Assembly: GCF_026625765.1 (NCBI RefSeq)
Contig: NZ_CP113062.1
Location: 2,170,001-2,234,000 of the forward strand
DNA: 64,000 bases
Reading direction: 5' to 3'
Source of the DNA: Frigoribacterium sp. SL97
GTDB taxonomy: Bacteria; Actinomycetota; Actinomycetes; Actinomycetales; Microbacteriaceae
Each line of letters begins with the position of its first letter. Position 1 is the first letter of the stretch. A program made the position numbers and the translations under genes. The notes below the pieces were generated by a model. That model was not told where the DNA came from and did not search any database. It saw only the letters and a program-made list of their open reading frames with translations. Of the stretch, positions 30,930 to 39,180 are shown one piece after another.

Positions 30930-33068
30930 TTAGTGGGGGCCGATGCCGCCCCAGGTCGGCAGGACGTCGAGGTCGACGCCTCGCTCCTTGAGGTAGTCGT
31001 ACGGGTCGACGGGGACGCCGTTGAGGTTGATGTTGAGGTGGATGTGGGGTCCGGTCGAGTTGCCGGTGCTGCCGACGAGCCCGAGTGTCTGACCCTTGAC
31101 GACCGTGTCACCAACGTTCAGGTCGGTCGGGTTGACCATGTGGCAGTACCGGGCTTCGCCGCCGTCGGGGTTGAGGACGGTGATCCAGTAGCCGCACGCG
31201 TGACCTGGCGTCGACTGCTTGCCGGTGACGACGCCGTCGCCGATGGAGATCATGAGCCCGTCGGCGGGCTTGCCGAAGTCGACGCCCTGGTGGTTCTTCG
31301 ACCCGACGCCGCCGGGGCTGACGCGGGGGCCCCACCAGGAGTTGACGGTGACGATGCCGTTGAAGGGGTAGCCCCAGGTGCCGGAGACGGCTGGCACTCC
31401 GCAGGTGATGGGGGCGTCGGTGTCGGCCGGTGCACCGGCGCCGCCGTCCTGGGCAGATCCGCCGTTGCCGTCGAAGCTGAACCCAGCGGGGATGTCCTGG
31501 GGCTGCACCTCGTTCCAGAGGGTGCTGACGATGTTGACCGCCTCGGACATGCGCTCGGCGTAGGCGTCGGGGAAGGCGGAGACCTGGATCTTCTGGGCGG
31601 CCTTGCCTGGCTCCATAGTGTTCCAGCCGGGCAGCTGCAGGAGCGGGAGGAGGAAGCGAGCGGTCGACCAGGGAACGTCGAGTCGCTGCGAGTCCGAGCC
31701 CCACCAATCCTGCTGCTGGAAGACGCCGAGGCTGGTGTGGTCGACCTTGTTCGGGTTGTTGGCCAGCACCGACTCGACGATGCCGGTGGCCATGGTGATC
31801 TCTGCCGCGCGTCGCTGGTCGGCGACGTCCATGTTGCGGGTGGCGGACTTGGAGATGCCGACGATGGTCACGGCGATCGCGCGCTGGTCGGCGTTCATGG
31901 GGACGCCCTTGACGGTCATGCCGTTGGTGGAACCGCCAGACTGGCTGCCGCCGTCGACGGGGCACGTCTCGGCCTGCCCCATCCACCAGCGGAGGGCGGT
32001 GTCGTAGACCCCGGTCGCCTGCGCTTCGGTCATGCCGGCGCCGCCGACGATGGCGTCGGTGTAGGTCTTGCGGACGGCGTCGGAGTTGGCCTTGTCGCTG
32101 CCGTTCTCCTGGTCGATCTCGCGCTGCGCCGTGCCCGGGACGTACCGGCCGCCGACGTCGAGAGAACGTGTCTCGACCTGCGGGTCGATGCGGCTCAGCT
32201 CCTTGGAGATGGCGTCGAGCGTCTCCTCCGATGCGGCGTCCTTGTTCTCGAGCGAGGCGACGATGGTCCACGGGATGCCGTACTTGGTGCCGAGGCTGTG
32301 GGCGGTGCCCATCGAGTCTTCGTCGACGTGCTCCTCGCTGGCGGCGCGCTGCGCGGTGACCTGGTTAAAGGCGTCGACCGAGCCGGTGGACGCCGAGAGC
32401 ATGTAGATGGATGCCCCGGCGACGGCGACGGGGATGACGAGGAGGAACGCCACGACGGCGATGAGCATGTTCCGGAGGCGCTTGTTCTTCGCCACCGCCA
32501 TGCCAGCGCTCTTCGCCGCCCCGAGGGCTGCTCCCGGGAGCGCGCCGACGCCGCCGGCAGCGGCACCCTTCGCAGCACCGGACGCAGCGCCCTTGGCGGC
32601 CTCTGCACCGACTTGGAGGATGGACGAGCGGATCGACTGCTTCTGGCCGGGAGCTGTGGGGGCGCCGCGGCCGAGGGCTGCGTCCTTGAGGTCGTCGCGG
32701 AGGGTCTTCTTGACGACGCCGCTGTCGCTGATCGTCGTCTTGCTGGGCGGCCCCGCTGCGGCGGCCGTGGCGGCCGGTCCGCTCCTCGAGGCGCCGCCCG
32801 TGACGGTGGTCGCTCCGGGACTGGCGGGCGTCTCGGGCGTCGAGTCGGTGGACGTGCCGGGCAGGCTGGCGAGCGTCGCCTGCTGAGGCCGAGGCGCCCC
32901 GGTGCGAGGTGCGGTGGCCGGAGCTGCGATCGGCGCGGGCGCTGAAACTGGCACCGGAGCGCCGTGGCCGGGAAGCTTCGGGGGCACCTTGCTGATGGGT
33001 GCCTTGGCGGCCGCGGGCGCCTTCGGCAGCTTCGCGGGGATCTTGCTCGGCAGGTTGGGGATGCTCAT
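30930..33068 (-). CDS. conjugation cell-wall hydrolase (lysozyme-like plus M23 peptidase)
   Basis: 712 residues. Pro/Ala-rich cytoplasmic part to about residue 180; one helix (MLIAVVAFLLVIPVAVAGAS, about 200-225); a lytic-transglycosylase-like pair of segments (YGIPWTIVASLENKDAASEE; ITMATGIVESVLANNPNKVD then SLGVFQQQDWWGS); and a C-terminal M23 LytM domain with zinc ligands in NHQGVDFG and PHIHL. This is the VirB1/TcpG-like enzyme that opens the wall for the conjugation channel. Starts with ATGA overlap on 33065-33514. The lysozyme part may lack the full catalytic set. Confidence 0.8.
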   Translation of the reverse strand: MSIPNLPSKIPAKLPKAPAAAKAPISKVPPKLPGHGAPVPVSAPAPIAAPATAPRTGAPRPQQATLASLPGTSTDSTPETPASPGATTVTGGASRSGPAATAAAAGPPSKTTISDSGVVKKTLRDDLKDAALGRGAPTAPGQKQSIRSSILQVGAEAAKGAASGAAKGAAAGGVGALPGAALGAAKSAGMAVAKNKRLRNMLIAVVAFLLVIPVAVAGASIYMLSASTGSVDAFNQVTAQRAASEEHVDEDSMGTAHSLGTKYGIPWTIVASLENKDAASEETLDAISKELSRIDPQVETRSLDVGGRYVPGTAQREIDQENGSDKANSDAVRKTYTDAIVGGAGMTEAQATGVYDTALRWWMGQAETCPVDGGSQSGGSTNGMTVKGVPMNADQRAIAVTIVGISKSATRNMDVADQRRAAEITMATGIVESVLANNPNKVDHTSLGVFQQQDWWGSDSQRLDVPWSTARFLLPLLQLPGWNTMEPGKAAQKIQVSAFPDAYAERMSEAVNIVSTLWNEVQPQDIPAGFSFDGNGGSAQDGGAGAPADTDAPITCGVPAVSGTWGYPFNGIVTVNSWWGPRVSPGGVGSKNHQGVDFGKPADGLMISIGDGVVTGKQSTPGHACGYWITVLNPDGGEARYCHMVNPTDLNVGDTVVKGQTLGLVGSTGNSTGPHIHLNINLNGVPVDPYDYLKERGVDLDVLPTWGGIGPH

Positions 33069-33514
33069 GATGCCTGTCCGATCCGCCACAGGACCTTGGG
33101 CGAAGCACCCTCGGGGAAGTACCTGATGCGGCGCCGCTCAAGCCGCCAGATGTAGAAGGCGGACGGGATGTGCGCGCTCTTGCGAAGGTTGTGGGTGGCG
33201 CACAGCATCTGCAGGTTGCTCATGGCGGTGGCCCCGCCCTTGGAGTGCGGGTAGATGTGGTCCCCGTGGGTGCCGCGGGCGGAGCACCGGAAGCTGATGG
33301 GTGCCTTGTGCTCGCAGCGGGAGTTGCCGGCGCGGCGGGCACCTTCGGCCTTCTGGGCGGCGGCGAACAGCCGCTGCGGGTCCTTGCTGCCGGCGTAGCC
33401 GCGGCCGCGGCGCTTCGCCGCGACGAGGATGGTGATGACGACGACGACACCGCCGACGAAGGACGGGTGCTCCTGCACCCAAGCGATGAGGGTCGTCGCA
33501 GTGGTTCCGTCCAT
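33065..33514 (-). CDS. membrane-anchored HNH endonuclease
   Basis: 149 residues. N-terminal helix (residues 18-33, FVGGVVVVITILVAA), then basic linker, then an HNH domain: RCEHKAPISFRC, GTHGDHIYPHSKGGATAMSN and QMLCATHNLRKS with H, N, H and four Cys for structural zinc. Coupled to the M23 gene by ATGA overlap. HNH nucleases are usually soluble; a membrane anchor within a conjugation operon suggests action on entering or leaving DNA, which is inference. Confidence 0.75.
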   Translation of the reverse strand: MDGTTATTLIAWVQEHPSFVGGVVVVITILVAAKRRGRGYAGSKDPQRLFAAAQKAEGARRAGNSRCEHKAPISFRCSARGTHGDHIYPHSKGGATAMSNLQMLCATHNLRKSAHIPSAFYIWRLERRRIRYFPEGASPKVLWRIGQAS

Positions 33515-33590
33515 GACAGGAAGACATGCGGCGGAAGTGCCGTGTCAGCCTGTGAGCCTCACCGCGGGGCGGGGCGCTCGATCCTGCTCC

Positions 33591-34259
33591 TCAGCGCCCG
33601 AGCGTGACCTCTGGCGGGCTCTGCTTCTTCTCGGTGAACTGGCCACCGGCACTCGTGCCCCTCGGCTCGCGCCCCTGTGTTTCGCCGGCCGGGGGTGTCG
33701 GTTGGGCCAGCTTCGCGCGGTGGATGGCCTCGTTGGCGAGGAGGCGGACTTCCTCCGGGTCGTTGGGTGCCACCATGCTGGCGTCGCCGAAGACGTCGAA
33801 TACGAGGTCGACGATCTCGTCAGCGTCGTACATCTCGAGGTCGTGGATGAGGCGGGTCAGGTCGGGCCTGTCCTTCACCCGGCTCGCAGCGATCTTCATG
33901 GCGAGCAGGGTCCGCTTCGACGCGACGACCACGGGCCGGCCGCGCAGTTCCATGCGGACGGCGTCCTTGTCGGCGCTTCGTCCAAACTCGATGAAGGGCA
34001 CGGCGCGGTTGTTGATCCACTGGGGGTCGAGGTTGTACTCGGTGGCCATTGCCTCGGCTTCGGCGAAGACTTCGTCCGCCGGGTGGAAGATGCCGTCGAC
34101 GTCGGGCGTGAGCTCGGAACGTCCCAGGTGCATGGCCATCGCGGCGCCGCCGACGATGTAGGCGTCGACGGTGACTCCACGATTACTCAGGCGCTCGAGG
34201 AGCTCACCCAGCATCTCTTTGATGCCCTCGCCGGTGAGGAGGCGGTAGCTCTCCGTCAC
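33591..34259 (-). CDS. AbiEii/DUF6036-like nucleotidyltransferase with C-terminal tag
   Basis: 222 residues from GTG 34259. VDAYIVGGAAMAMHLGRSEL followed by TPDVDGIF is the G-G-x-x-[LM] and D-x-D motif of MNT-fold toxins (AbiEii, DUF6036). The C-terminus ends EPRGTSAGGQFTEKKQSPPE then VTLGR, which is the tag found at the N-terminus of other proteins here. GTG overlaps the stop of 34256 (GTGA). Paired with the small upstream gene it is probably a toxin-antitoxin or abortive-infection module; toxicity is untested. Confidence 0.7.
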   Translation of the reverse strand: MTESYRLLTGEGIKEMLGELLERLSNRGVTVDAYIVGGAAMAMHLGRSELTPDVDGIFHPADEVFAEAEAMATEYNLDPQWINNRAVPFIEFGRSADKDAVRMELRGRPVVVASKRTLLAMKIAASRVKDRPDLTRLIHDLEMYDADEIVDLVFDVFGDASMVAPNDPEEVRLLANEAIHRAKLAQPTPPAGETQGREPRGTSAGGQFTEKKQSPPEVTLGR

Positions 34260-34693
34260 GGCGCGTAGAGGTCGCGCTCGCGCAAGAGGATGTTCTTGTC
34301 CAGGAACAGCTTCGGGGTGCGGTCGCGGATGAAATCCCGGAAGGCCGTGGTGGCTTCGGTGTCTCCGTCCCAGAGCCATTCACTGTCGACTGCGGGAGCG
34401 GCGAGCATCCACGGTGCCGGTGTGAGGTGACGCTGGAGCAGCGCGAAGGCGTAGGACGTCGCGAGGAGAGTGTCGTATCGCGCGTCTCCGGTGCTGGCCG
34501 GCTCCTCGAGAGCGTCGGCGGGCACGTCTGAATCGGACGTCGTGATTCGCGTCACTGCATCGACGAGGGTGCGATCGGCGGCGGAGAAGTTGTGCGCGGC
34601 GATGGCACGCCTGAGGAGCGCGGCGGCAGCTGTCGCCGCGATCGGAGAACTCGTCGCGGTCATGGCGCTGATTGTAGTGAGCGTGGCTGGCAC
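34256..34693 (-). CDS. partner of the nucleotidyltransferase (antitoxin-like)
   Basis: 145 residues from GTG 34693, exactly 8 nt after motif A. Helical N-terminus (ALLRRAIAAHNFSAADRTLV), acidic middle, and a conserved-looking end TTAFRDFIRDRTPKLFLDKN then ILLRERDLYAP. The gene order (small helical protein, then MNT-fold enzyme, with GTGA overlap) fits an antitoxin-toxin pair. No family named. Confidence 0.6.
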   Translation of the reverse strand: MPATLTTISAMTATSSPIAATAAAALLRRAIAAHNFSAADRTLVDAVTRITTSDSDVPADALEEPASTGDARYDTLLATSYAFALLQRHLTPAPWMLAAPAVDSEWLWDGDTEATTAFRDFIRDRTPKLFLDKNILLRERDLYAP

Positions 34694-34701
34694 GCGACAG
34701 T

Positions 34702-34711
34702 CATGCGCGGC
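34702..34711 (-). promoter_or_regulatory. motif A copy, minus strand
   Basis: Exact copy; GTG (34693) exactly 8 nt downstream. Confidence 0.65.
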
Positions 34712-34725
34712 AGCCAGGGAACAGC

Positions 34726-34755
34726 GAACGGCCGCCGGCTGCCCGGCGGCCGTTC
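34726..34755. terminator. strong hairpin
   Basis: Perfect 13-bp stem (GAACGGCCGCCGG/CCGGCGGCCGTTC) with a 4-base loop, followed by a smaller stem CAGCCC/GGGCTG near 34763. In the 34694-35021 gap, which otherwise holds no clear gene, a 12-base palindrome ATGTCGCGACAT at 34843-34854, and the hexamer repeat below. Marks the border between the conjugation block and a less GC-rich stretch. Confidence 0.65.
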
Positions 34756-34950
34756 AGTGGGTCAGCCCGTCTGGGCTGGGTTGCCGAGGGCTGCTTGCGA
34801 AACCCGGGAAGGCCTGGACCTGCCAGCATCTAGCCACCGCTCATGTCGCGACATCCTCCTGGTACCGGCTGAAAATCCTCCGGCTCGTTCCTATTGAGGC
34901 GCTTGGCCCTTACGCATGGCCTGATCTGGCGAGTAAGGGGCGACTCAGAG

Positions 34951-34980
34951 CCACGGCCACGGCCACGGCCACGGCCACGG
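34951..34980. repeat. tandem hexamer repeat (CCACGG) x5
   Basis: Five perfect CCACGG units. Non-coding; slipped-strand microsatellite type repeat. Confidence 0.85.
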
Positions 34981-35021
34981 GCCAGAGTGCGGTTGAGGTC
35001 AGCTACCCCGAACGTGCCCGT

Positions 35022-35246
35022 CTAGGTGCGTTGGCGCGGCCGGATGAACACAAAGACAATGCCGAGCCCCAGGAGCAGCAAACCCGTCACCCACATGACT
35101 TTCTCAACTGGACTGATACCGCCAACGCCACCCGTTGAGTCCGCAATGATGCCGCTCTGGAAAGCCAGCGCGGCAGCGCAGAGAAGCACAGCGGTACCGC
35201 TCGCAAGTAGAGCTACGGACGCCGTCGTCGTCACTTCACTCTTCAT
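35022..35246 (-). CDS. small two-helix membrane protein
   Basis: 74 residues (MKSEVTTTASVALLASGTAV ... VFIRPRQRT), helices at about 8-28 and 48-68. The ATG is directly preceded by CCCGCACAGA, the same bases that begin the leaders of the primase and ParA-like genes at 48.8-49.1 kb. No family recognised. Confidence 0.55.
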   Translation of the reverse strand: MKSEVTTTASVALLASGTAVLLCAAALAFQSGIIADSTGGVGGISPVEKVMWVTGLLLLGLGIVFVFIRPRQRT

Positions 35247-35287
35247 TCTGTGCGGGCTAAAAAACTTGCGGGCACCTTGGTTCCGCC

Positions 35288-35566
35288 CTACAGCGACCCG
35301 AGTTGTTGACTCAGATAGAAGAGCGCCACGATGCCAATGATCAGCAGGTTGATTGTGATCAGGAAAGCTGCGACGACGGTGTTCGTCCTCGAACTGCCCA
35401 ACGCCCGCACGAGTCGGACCACGTTCACCATGGCGAAAAGGACGACGATGATCAACCACAGAGGCGACACGACGATCGCGAGGACGAGAGCCATCGCCGC
35501 GACAAGGCCAGCAACGAGGCTTGGAGTTCGAGAGTGAGCACGCGCGGGTGTTTGTGGCTGAGTCAT
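35288..35566 (-). CDS. membrane protein, three hydrophobic segments
   Basis: 92 residues: Thr/Pro/Arg N-terminus, hydrophobic segments about 17-32, 34-50 and 66-86 (VVAAFLITINLLIIGIVALF). GAAAGG Shine-Dalgarno. No family recognised. Less GC-rich than the surroundings. Confidence 0.6.
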   Translation of the reverse strand: MTQPQTPARAHSRTPSLVAGLVAAMALVLAIVVSPLWLIIVVLFAMVNVVRLVRALGSSRTNTVVAAFLITINLLIIGIVALFYLSQQLGSL

Positions 35567-35580
35567 GACGGACCTTTCGT

Positions 35581-35611
35581 GGGGGCTGCCTCCCAAGAGT
35601 AGGCAGCCCCC
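35581..35611. terminator. hairpin between two minus-strand genes
   Basis: Perfect 11-bp stem GGGGGCTGCCT/AGGCAGCCCCC with a 9-base loop, between the stop of 35624-36247 and the start of 35288-35566. T-rich tract only on the + side. Confidence 0.6.
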
Positions 35612-35623
35612 AGAGTTCTTTTG

Positions 35624-36247
35624 TTAGCCGAGGCCGCAGGCCAGGTCGCCTCGCGAGACCGCGGTGGTGAAAATGGCCCGCGCACAGTAGGACGGCTTCT
35701 GCACGTCGACGCCCGCGATGTTCAGCTTGAAGTTGTACTGCCCGTAGACATATCCGACGTTCCGGACGACGCCTTTGGCGGTTGTCTTTCCGGTGTATCC
35801 CCAGCCGATGCCGGAGGTGCGTCCGCCGCCGTCAAGGTAGGAGACGCTTGTGACGCTGCTGCCGGAACGGCAGCCCTGCCCCGTGGTCCAGAAGTCGCCG
35901 AGTTTTGCACCCACCTGGTTGGAGAAGGAGCCGTTCTGACGCCACGAACCGCATGCGGCGGCGGCAGCAGCGATAGAAGACTTGCCAGTCGCCTTGTCGG
36001 GCGTGAACGTCGTGGTGATCTCGCTGACGACGGGGGTCGTCCACAGATCGAAGAGCTCACGCTCCTGCGGTGAGAGCGACTTCAGCTCGGCAGCCTGGTC
36101 GGGCGCTTCGAGCACTTCAACAAACACAGCCTCGGCAGCGGCAGCAGTATTGGGCTCGGACGCCTGGGCAGAAACTGCTCCTGCCCCGACCAGCAAACAC
36201 GTCACGGAGACGGTGGCGGCCACTCGAGCAATACGCGATGACTTCAT
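35624..36247 (-). CDS. secreted protein
   Basis: 207 residues from ATG 36247 (AAAGGA Shine-Dalgarno). Signal peptide MKSSRIARVAATVSVTCLLV ... AQA (about residues 1-30). Mature protein has acidic N-terminal part, four Cys (ACGSW, GQGCRSG, SYCARA, LACGLG) and Gly/Ser/Tyr-rich C-terminal half. Looks like small exported actinobacterial proteins with two disulfides. No family recognised. Confidence 0.65.
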   Translation of the reverse strand: MKSSRIARVAATVSVTCLLVGAGAVSAQASEPNTAAAAEAVFVEVLEAPDQAAELKSLSPQERELFDLWTTPVVSEITTTFTPDKATGKSSIAAAAAACGSWRQNGSFSNQVGAKLGDFWTTGQGCRSGSSVTSVSYLDGGGRTSGIGWGYTGKTTAKGVVRNVGYVYGQYNFKLNIAGVDVQKPSYCARAIFTTAVSRGDLACGLG

Positions 36248-36509
36248 TGATGCTTCCTTTGAAACGAGGCAGCGCACGAGTCTGGCCATGCAGCCACCCC
36301 CTCTGCGCCCCAGTCCCCCAGCGGGACGCCTCGCAAACGACGGTAGTGAACTTGATGCCTGTGACGATTCCGCCGACGGGAGGATTCACAGACTGCAAAC
36401 TCAGCCTCCAGCGGGATTGCGTCCGTCCGCACCAATGTGCCTGTCTAGTTTTGGATCGACAAAGTCACGAGACAGTCGCTGTGACTGTTACGCCTACATG
36501 CACAAGCGT

Positions 36510-36537
36510 CTTGGCAAGGCCCTTCGACCACACATAA
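36510..36537 (+). promoter_or_regulatory. sigma-70 type promoter, leaderless
   Basis: TTGGCA (36510-36515), 16-base spacer, CATAAT (36532-36537), then 8 nt to the ATG at 36546. Confidence 0.55.
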
Positions 36538-36545
36538 TTGCCCCC

Positions 36546-37385
36546 ATGCAGGACGCAGCAGAAGCCGCCCGCGGTCACGGCGACCGTGCCGAACGACTCG
36601 CGGCCGCCGAGACGGAATTGAATGAGCACGCTGGCACCAAGCTCGTTCGCCGGCTGGAGCAACTAGCCCGAGTTTTTACGGCCTGGCGTCACTTCGCGAT
36701 CGACTTGGAAATTCTCATCGCGGCTTTCGAGACGCAGGAGGATATTGCCGTCGAGCTGATGCAGAACGTGCGCGAGTCCACTCGGCCAGCCCTTCAGCTT
36801 GAACTCGACAAAGCTCTCATCGCTTACCTGGCATCACTCGGTGCACTCATCGACCACACACGCACCCTGGTTCGAAACCAGCCAAAAGCCGTTCAGGATG
36901 AGTTTGCAGAACGACTTTCCAAGGATGTCTTCGCCCTACCGCAGGCCGCGTTCCTCGGGAAACTTCGAAATTATGTCCTTCACTACGTCGTGGCCCCGTG
37001 GCGATTCAGCGGTACTTTGGGCGACCAGGTGACCGCAGAGGTGCGCTTGGATTCGGCGGCTTTGCTTGAGTTCGATTGGAACAAAGACTCTCGGGCCTTC
37101 ATCGAATCGTCGGGTGAAACCATCCACTTGTCTGCCCTTCTGCGCCCTTACCGAGAGGCGACCGAAAAGCTCCATTCCTGGTTACTTGAGAGAAGTTGGG
37201 ACGAAGGGACACCTCTAATTGAGGCGTCAAACCAGCTCATGGCTCGACGAAACCTGATCCTCTCCGCGGGCGTCTCCGATGGTCGAGACTGGCATGAACG
37301 AGTCGCTCACATTCAGGAAAATCTTGACCGGGAACGTCGGGGGGAAGCACAAACCGACTACCCACAAACCATGCCTGATTTGTAG
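36546..37385 (+). CDS. hypothetical helical protein
   Basis: 279 residues, almost entirely helical (DRAERLAAAETELNEHAGTK, LELDKALIAYLASLGALIDH). Clearly less GC-rich codons than the bulk of the window, a sign of separate origin. No family recognised. The start is supported by a leaderless promoter; an upstream in-frame ATG at 36498 is possible. Confidence 0.6.
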   Translation: MQDAAEAARGHGDRAERLAAAETELNEHAGTKLVRRLEQLARVFTAWRHFAIDLEILIAAFETQEDIAVELMQNVRESTRPALQLELDKALIAYLASLGALIDHTRTLVRNQPKAVQDEFAERLSKDVFALPQAAFLGKLRNYVLHYVVAPWRFSGTLGDQVTAEVRLDSAALLEFDWNKDSRAFIESSGETIHLSALLRPYREATEKLHSWLLERSWDEGTPLIEASNQLMARRNLILSAGVSDGRDWHERVAHIQENLDRERRGEAQTDYPQTMPDL

Positions 37386-37711
37386 GCCGGTCCGTCGTGG
37401 CCTACGACATCGTCACGCGGGTGACAAGTCGGGGAAACTCGGTCAGTCGGCTGCGTCAGATTGAGTGAGGCCGATCGGCGGCTCTTTGACCCAGGTCGGG
37501 GCATGCAAGCTTGCCGAGTTCGACCCTTTTGCTCAACGCTGGTTCAACACATGCTGAGGTCGTCAGACCCAAGGTTCTCTAGGTACCCCCGATGTCGACG
37601 AACCTGCGCCGGAAGGACAAGGGTGACCTGGTGGTTGCCTTAATGCAGGCTTGACGCATACCAATCCACAGCCTGCTGCTCACTCGCTGCGGCCCATGCC
37701 ATGTTCACCAC
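37386..37711. other. 326-bp gap without a supported gene
   Basis: Nothing convincing. A 20-residue frame at about 37592-37654 (MSTNLRRKDKGDLVVALMQA) looks like the first residues of a truncated gene. Possible remains of an insertion. Confidence 0.4.
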
Positions 37712-38542
37712 ATGGGCATCCTCGACCGCATTCTCGGCCGGCAACCGGCCAACCAGCGTCAAGACACCACGCACTCGGACGACGTCGACGGCCTCGTCTC
37801 CCTCTCCGGCACCACCACCTTCGGCCGCGAAGCCATCACCACCCTCGCCACCCGTCACGGCATCGCCGACGGCGGCTACCTCGAGCTCCCCGGCTCTCTC
37901 CAGCGCGAACCGGACAACAACGCTGACCCCAACGCCGTAGCGGTCATCGTCGAGGGTGAACGAATCGGCTACGTCCCGGGCTACGCCGTCGACGTGGCGC
38001 AGATCTCGAAGGTGGGCGCTCGAGCTGTCCGGGTTCAGATTTTCACGGAGATGCTCCCGAAGGGGCTGCGCGCTGAGGCATGGGCATGGCTTGGGAGCAA
38101 GGCACCGCAATGGGAGTGGTCGGAGAAGAAGCGGCCCCCGATGTCGTCGAAGGCAAAGGCGAAGGCGAGCCACGACGGCTCAAGCCAGATGGTCCGAGAA
38201 GCCCTCGCGGGCGGTGGGTCTCGCGCCGCCGAATTTCGAGCCGGGATGGTCAACGGCGTCCACTACCTGGAGCTGGTAGAGCCGATCAAACAGCTCAAGC
38301 GCGAAGGCCGCCTCGAGGAAGCCCTCGCCCTTTCCCTTGCTGCCATCGAAGGCGCCGAGGGAGGCCGCGACGGGCGGGAGCCGGCGCCGTTCTACACGGA
38401 GCAGGCGGCAATCATCTACCGGAAGCTTGGGCGTCGGGACGACGAGATCGCGGTGCTGAAGCGGTGGCTGGCGTTGTGCCCAGCGCAGTACCGCGACGGT
38501 AGCCGGATTGGTGAGCGGTTTAGCAAGCTTGTCGGTGGGTAG
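37712..38542 (+). CDS. HIRAN-like domain protein with C-terminal TPR-like helices
   Basis: 276 residues. Residues 27-90 (SLSGTTTFGREAI ... LQREPDNNADPNAVAVIVEG then ERIGYVPGYAV) match the HIRAN fold, which binds DNA ends or damaged DNA (established for HLTF-type proteins). The C-terminal 90 residues (LKREGRLEEALALSLAAIEG ... IYRKLGRRDDEIAVLKRWLA) look like tetratricopeptide-type helices. No nuclease or helicase domain is attached. A DNA sensor-scaffold role is inference. Confidence 0.65.
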   Translation: MGILDRILGRQPANQRQDTTHSDDVDGLVSLSGTTTFGREAITTLATRHGIADGGYLELPGSLQREPDNNADPNAVAVIVEGERIGYVPGYAVDVAQISKVGARAVRVQIFTEMLPKGLRAEAWAWLGSKAPQWEWSEKKRPPMSSKAKAKASHDGSSQMVREALAGGGSRAAEFRAGMVNGVHYLELVEPIKQLKREGRLEEALALSLAAIEGAEGGRDGREPAPFYTEQAAIIYRKLGRRDDEIAVLKRWLALCPAQYRDGSRIGERFSKLVGG

Positions 38543-38652
38543 AGGCGTACCTCAAGCAGGAGGCCACAGGGACAAGGGAGCTGCCTAGGGCTCGACGGCA
38601 TGCCTCATTCTTTCCCGAATCGGTTCCGTTCGCCGGTCGCGGCCCGTACCCA

Positions 38653-38952
38653 TCACGCCTCGGGAACCTGCTGAAGCACCACACCAAGCACTGCCAGAAG
38701 TATGGGGATGACAACGCTCGCGATCCAAGGATTTTCGAGCCAAGCTAGCCGCCCGGACGAGGTCAACTCCTCGCGGCATTGCGCTAGGACGCGAGCGAGA
38801 AAAAATGTGTAGGCGATAGTTCCTAGAATTCCCCCAACCATGGAAGACGCTGGTACGACCGGGTCGACGCCGTCTTCGAGGAAGACCTTCCCCCTGAGGA
38901 ACCCGCTCCCGCGCTTCGAACTTAGCGAGTCCGCCGCCTTCTGACACTTCAT
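38653..38952 (-). CDS. membrane protein, two helices
   Basis: 99 residues. Basic N-terminal half, helices at about residues 39-56 (VGGILGTIAYTFFLARVL) and 78-94 (IASVVIPILLAVLGVVL). No Shine-Dalgarno. No family recognised. Confidence 0.5.
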   Translation of the reverse strand: MKCQKAADSLSSKRGSGFLRGKVFLEDGVDPVVPASSMVGGILGTIAYTFFLARVLAQCREELTSSGRLAWLENPWIASVVIPILLAVLGVVLQQVPEA

Positions 38953-38972
38953 CTAGCAAGACCGGACAATCT

Positions 38973-38993
38973 GCCGCGCCCGAAAGGCGCGGC
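38973..38993 (+). terminator. intrinsic terminator
   Basis: Perfect 8-bp stem GCCGCGCC/GGCGCGGC with loop CGAAA, followed by TTTCGTCATTT on the + strand. Confidence 0.7.
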
Positions 38994-39086
38994 TTTCGTC
39001 ATTTCGGGCTCGGGAGCGAACGGTCACAGCTCAAGGGACCAGGGTCGGAGGGGTCGAAGTAGCGAGATCAGGGCCTAGAGACGAGA

Positions 39087-39112
39087 AAATCCCCCGGAGA
39101 TCCGGGGGATTT
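39087..39112. terminator. bidirectional terminator after ssb
   Basis: Perfect 12-base inverted repeat AAATCCCCCGGA/TCCGGGGGATTT around GA, with T-rich flank on both strands. Ends the minus-strand replication operon (stop at 39181). Confidence 0.75.
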
Positions 39113-39180
39113 CTCTTAGAGGCTAGTTACGCAAACGGATTTGACCAGTTCCGTAATCAGCCCTGCCGATCGGCGACTTT

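Noticed and set aside
30897..32945. 682-residue open frame antisense to the M23 hydrolase
   Set aside because: Shadow; the minus strand carries intact zinc-binding motifs and a coherent domain order.
34760..34900. Possible tRNA in the 34.7-35.0 kb gap (several short stems, CCGGGAAGG)
   Set aside because: No complete cloverleaf, T-loop or acceptor pairing could be drawn.
37592..37654. 20-residue frame MSTNLRRKDKGDLVVALMQA as a gene
   Set aside because: Too short and without a promoter or Shine-Dalgarno; recorded only as a possible remnant.
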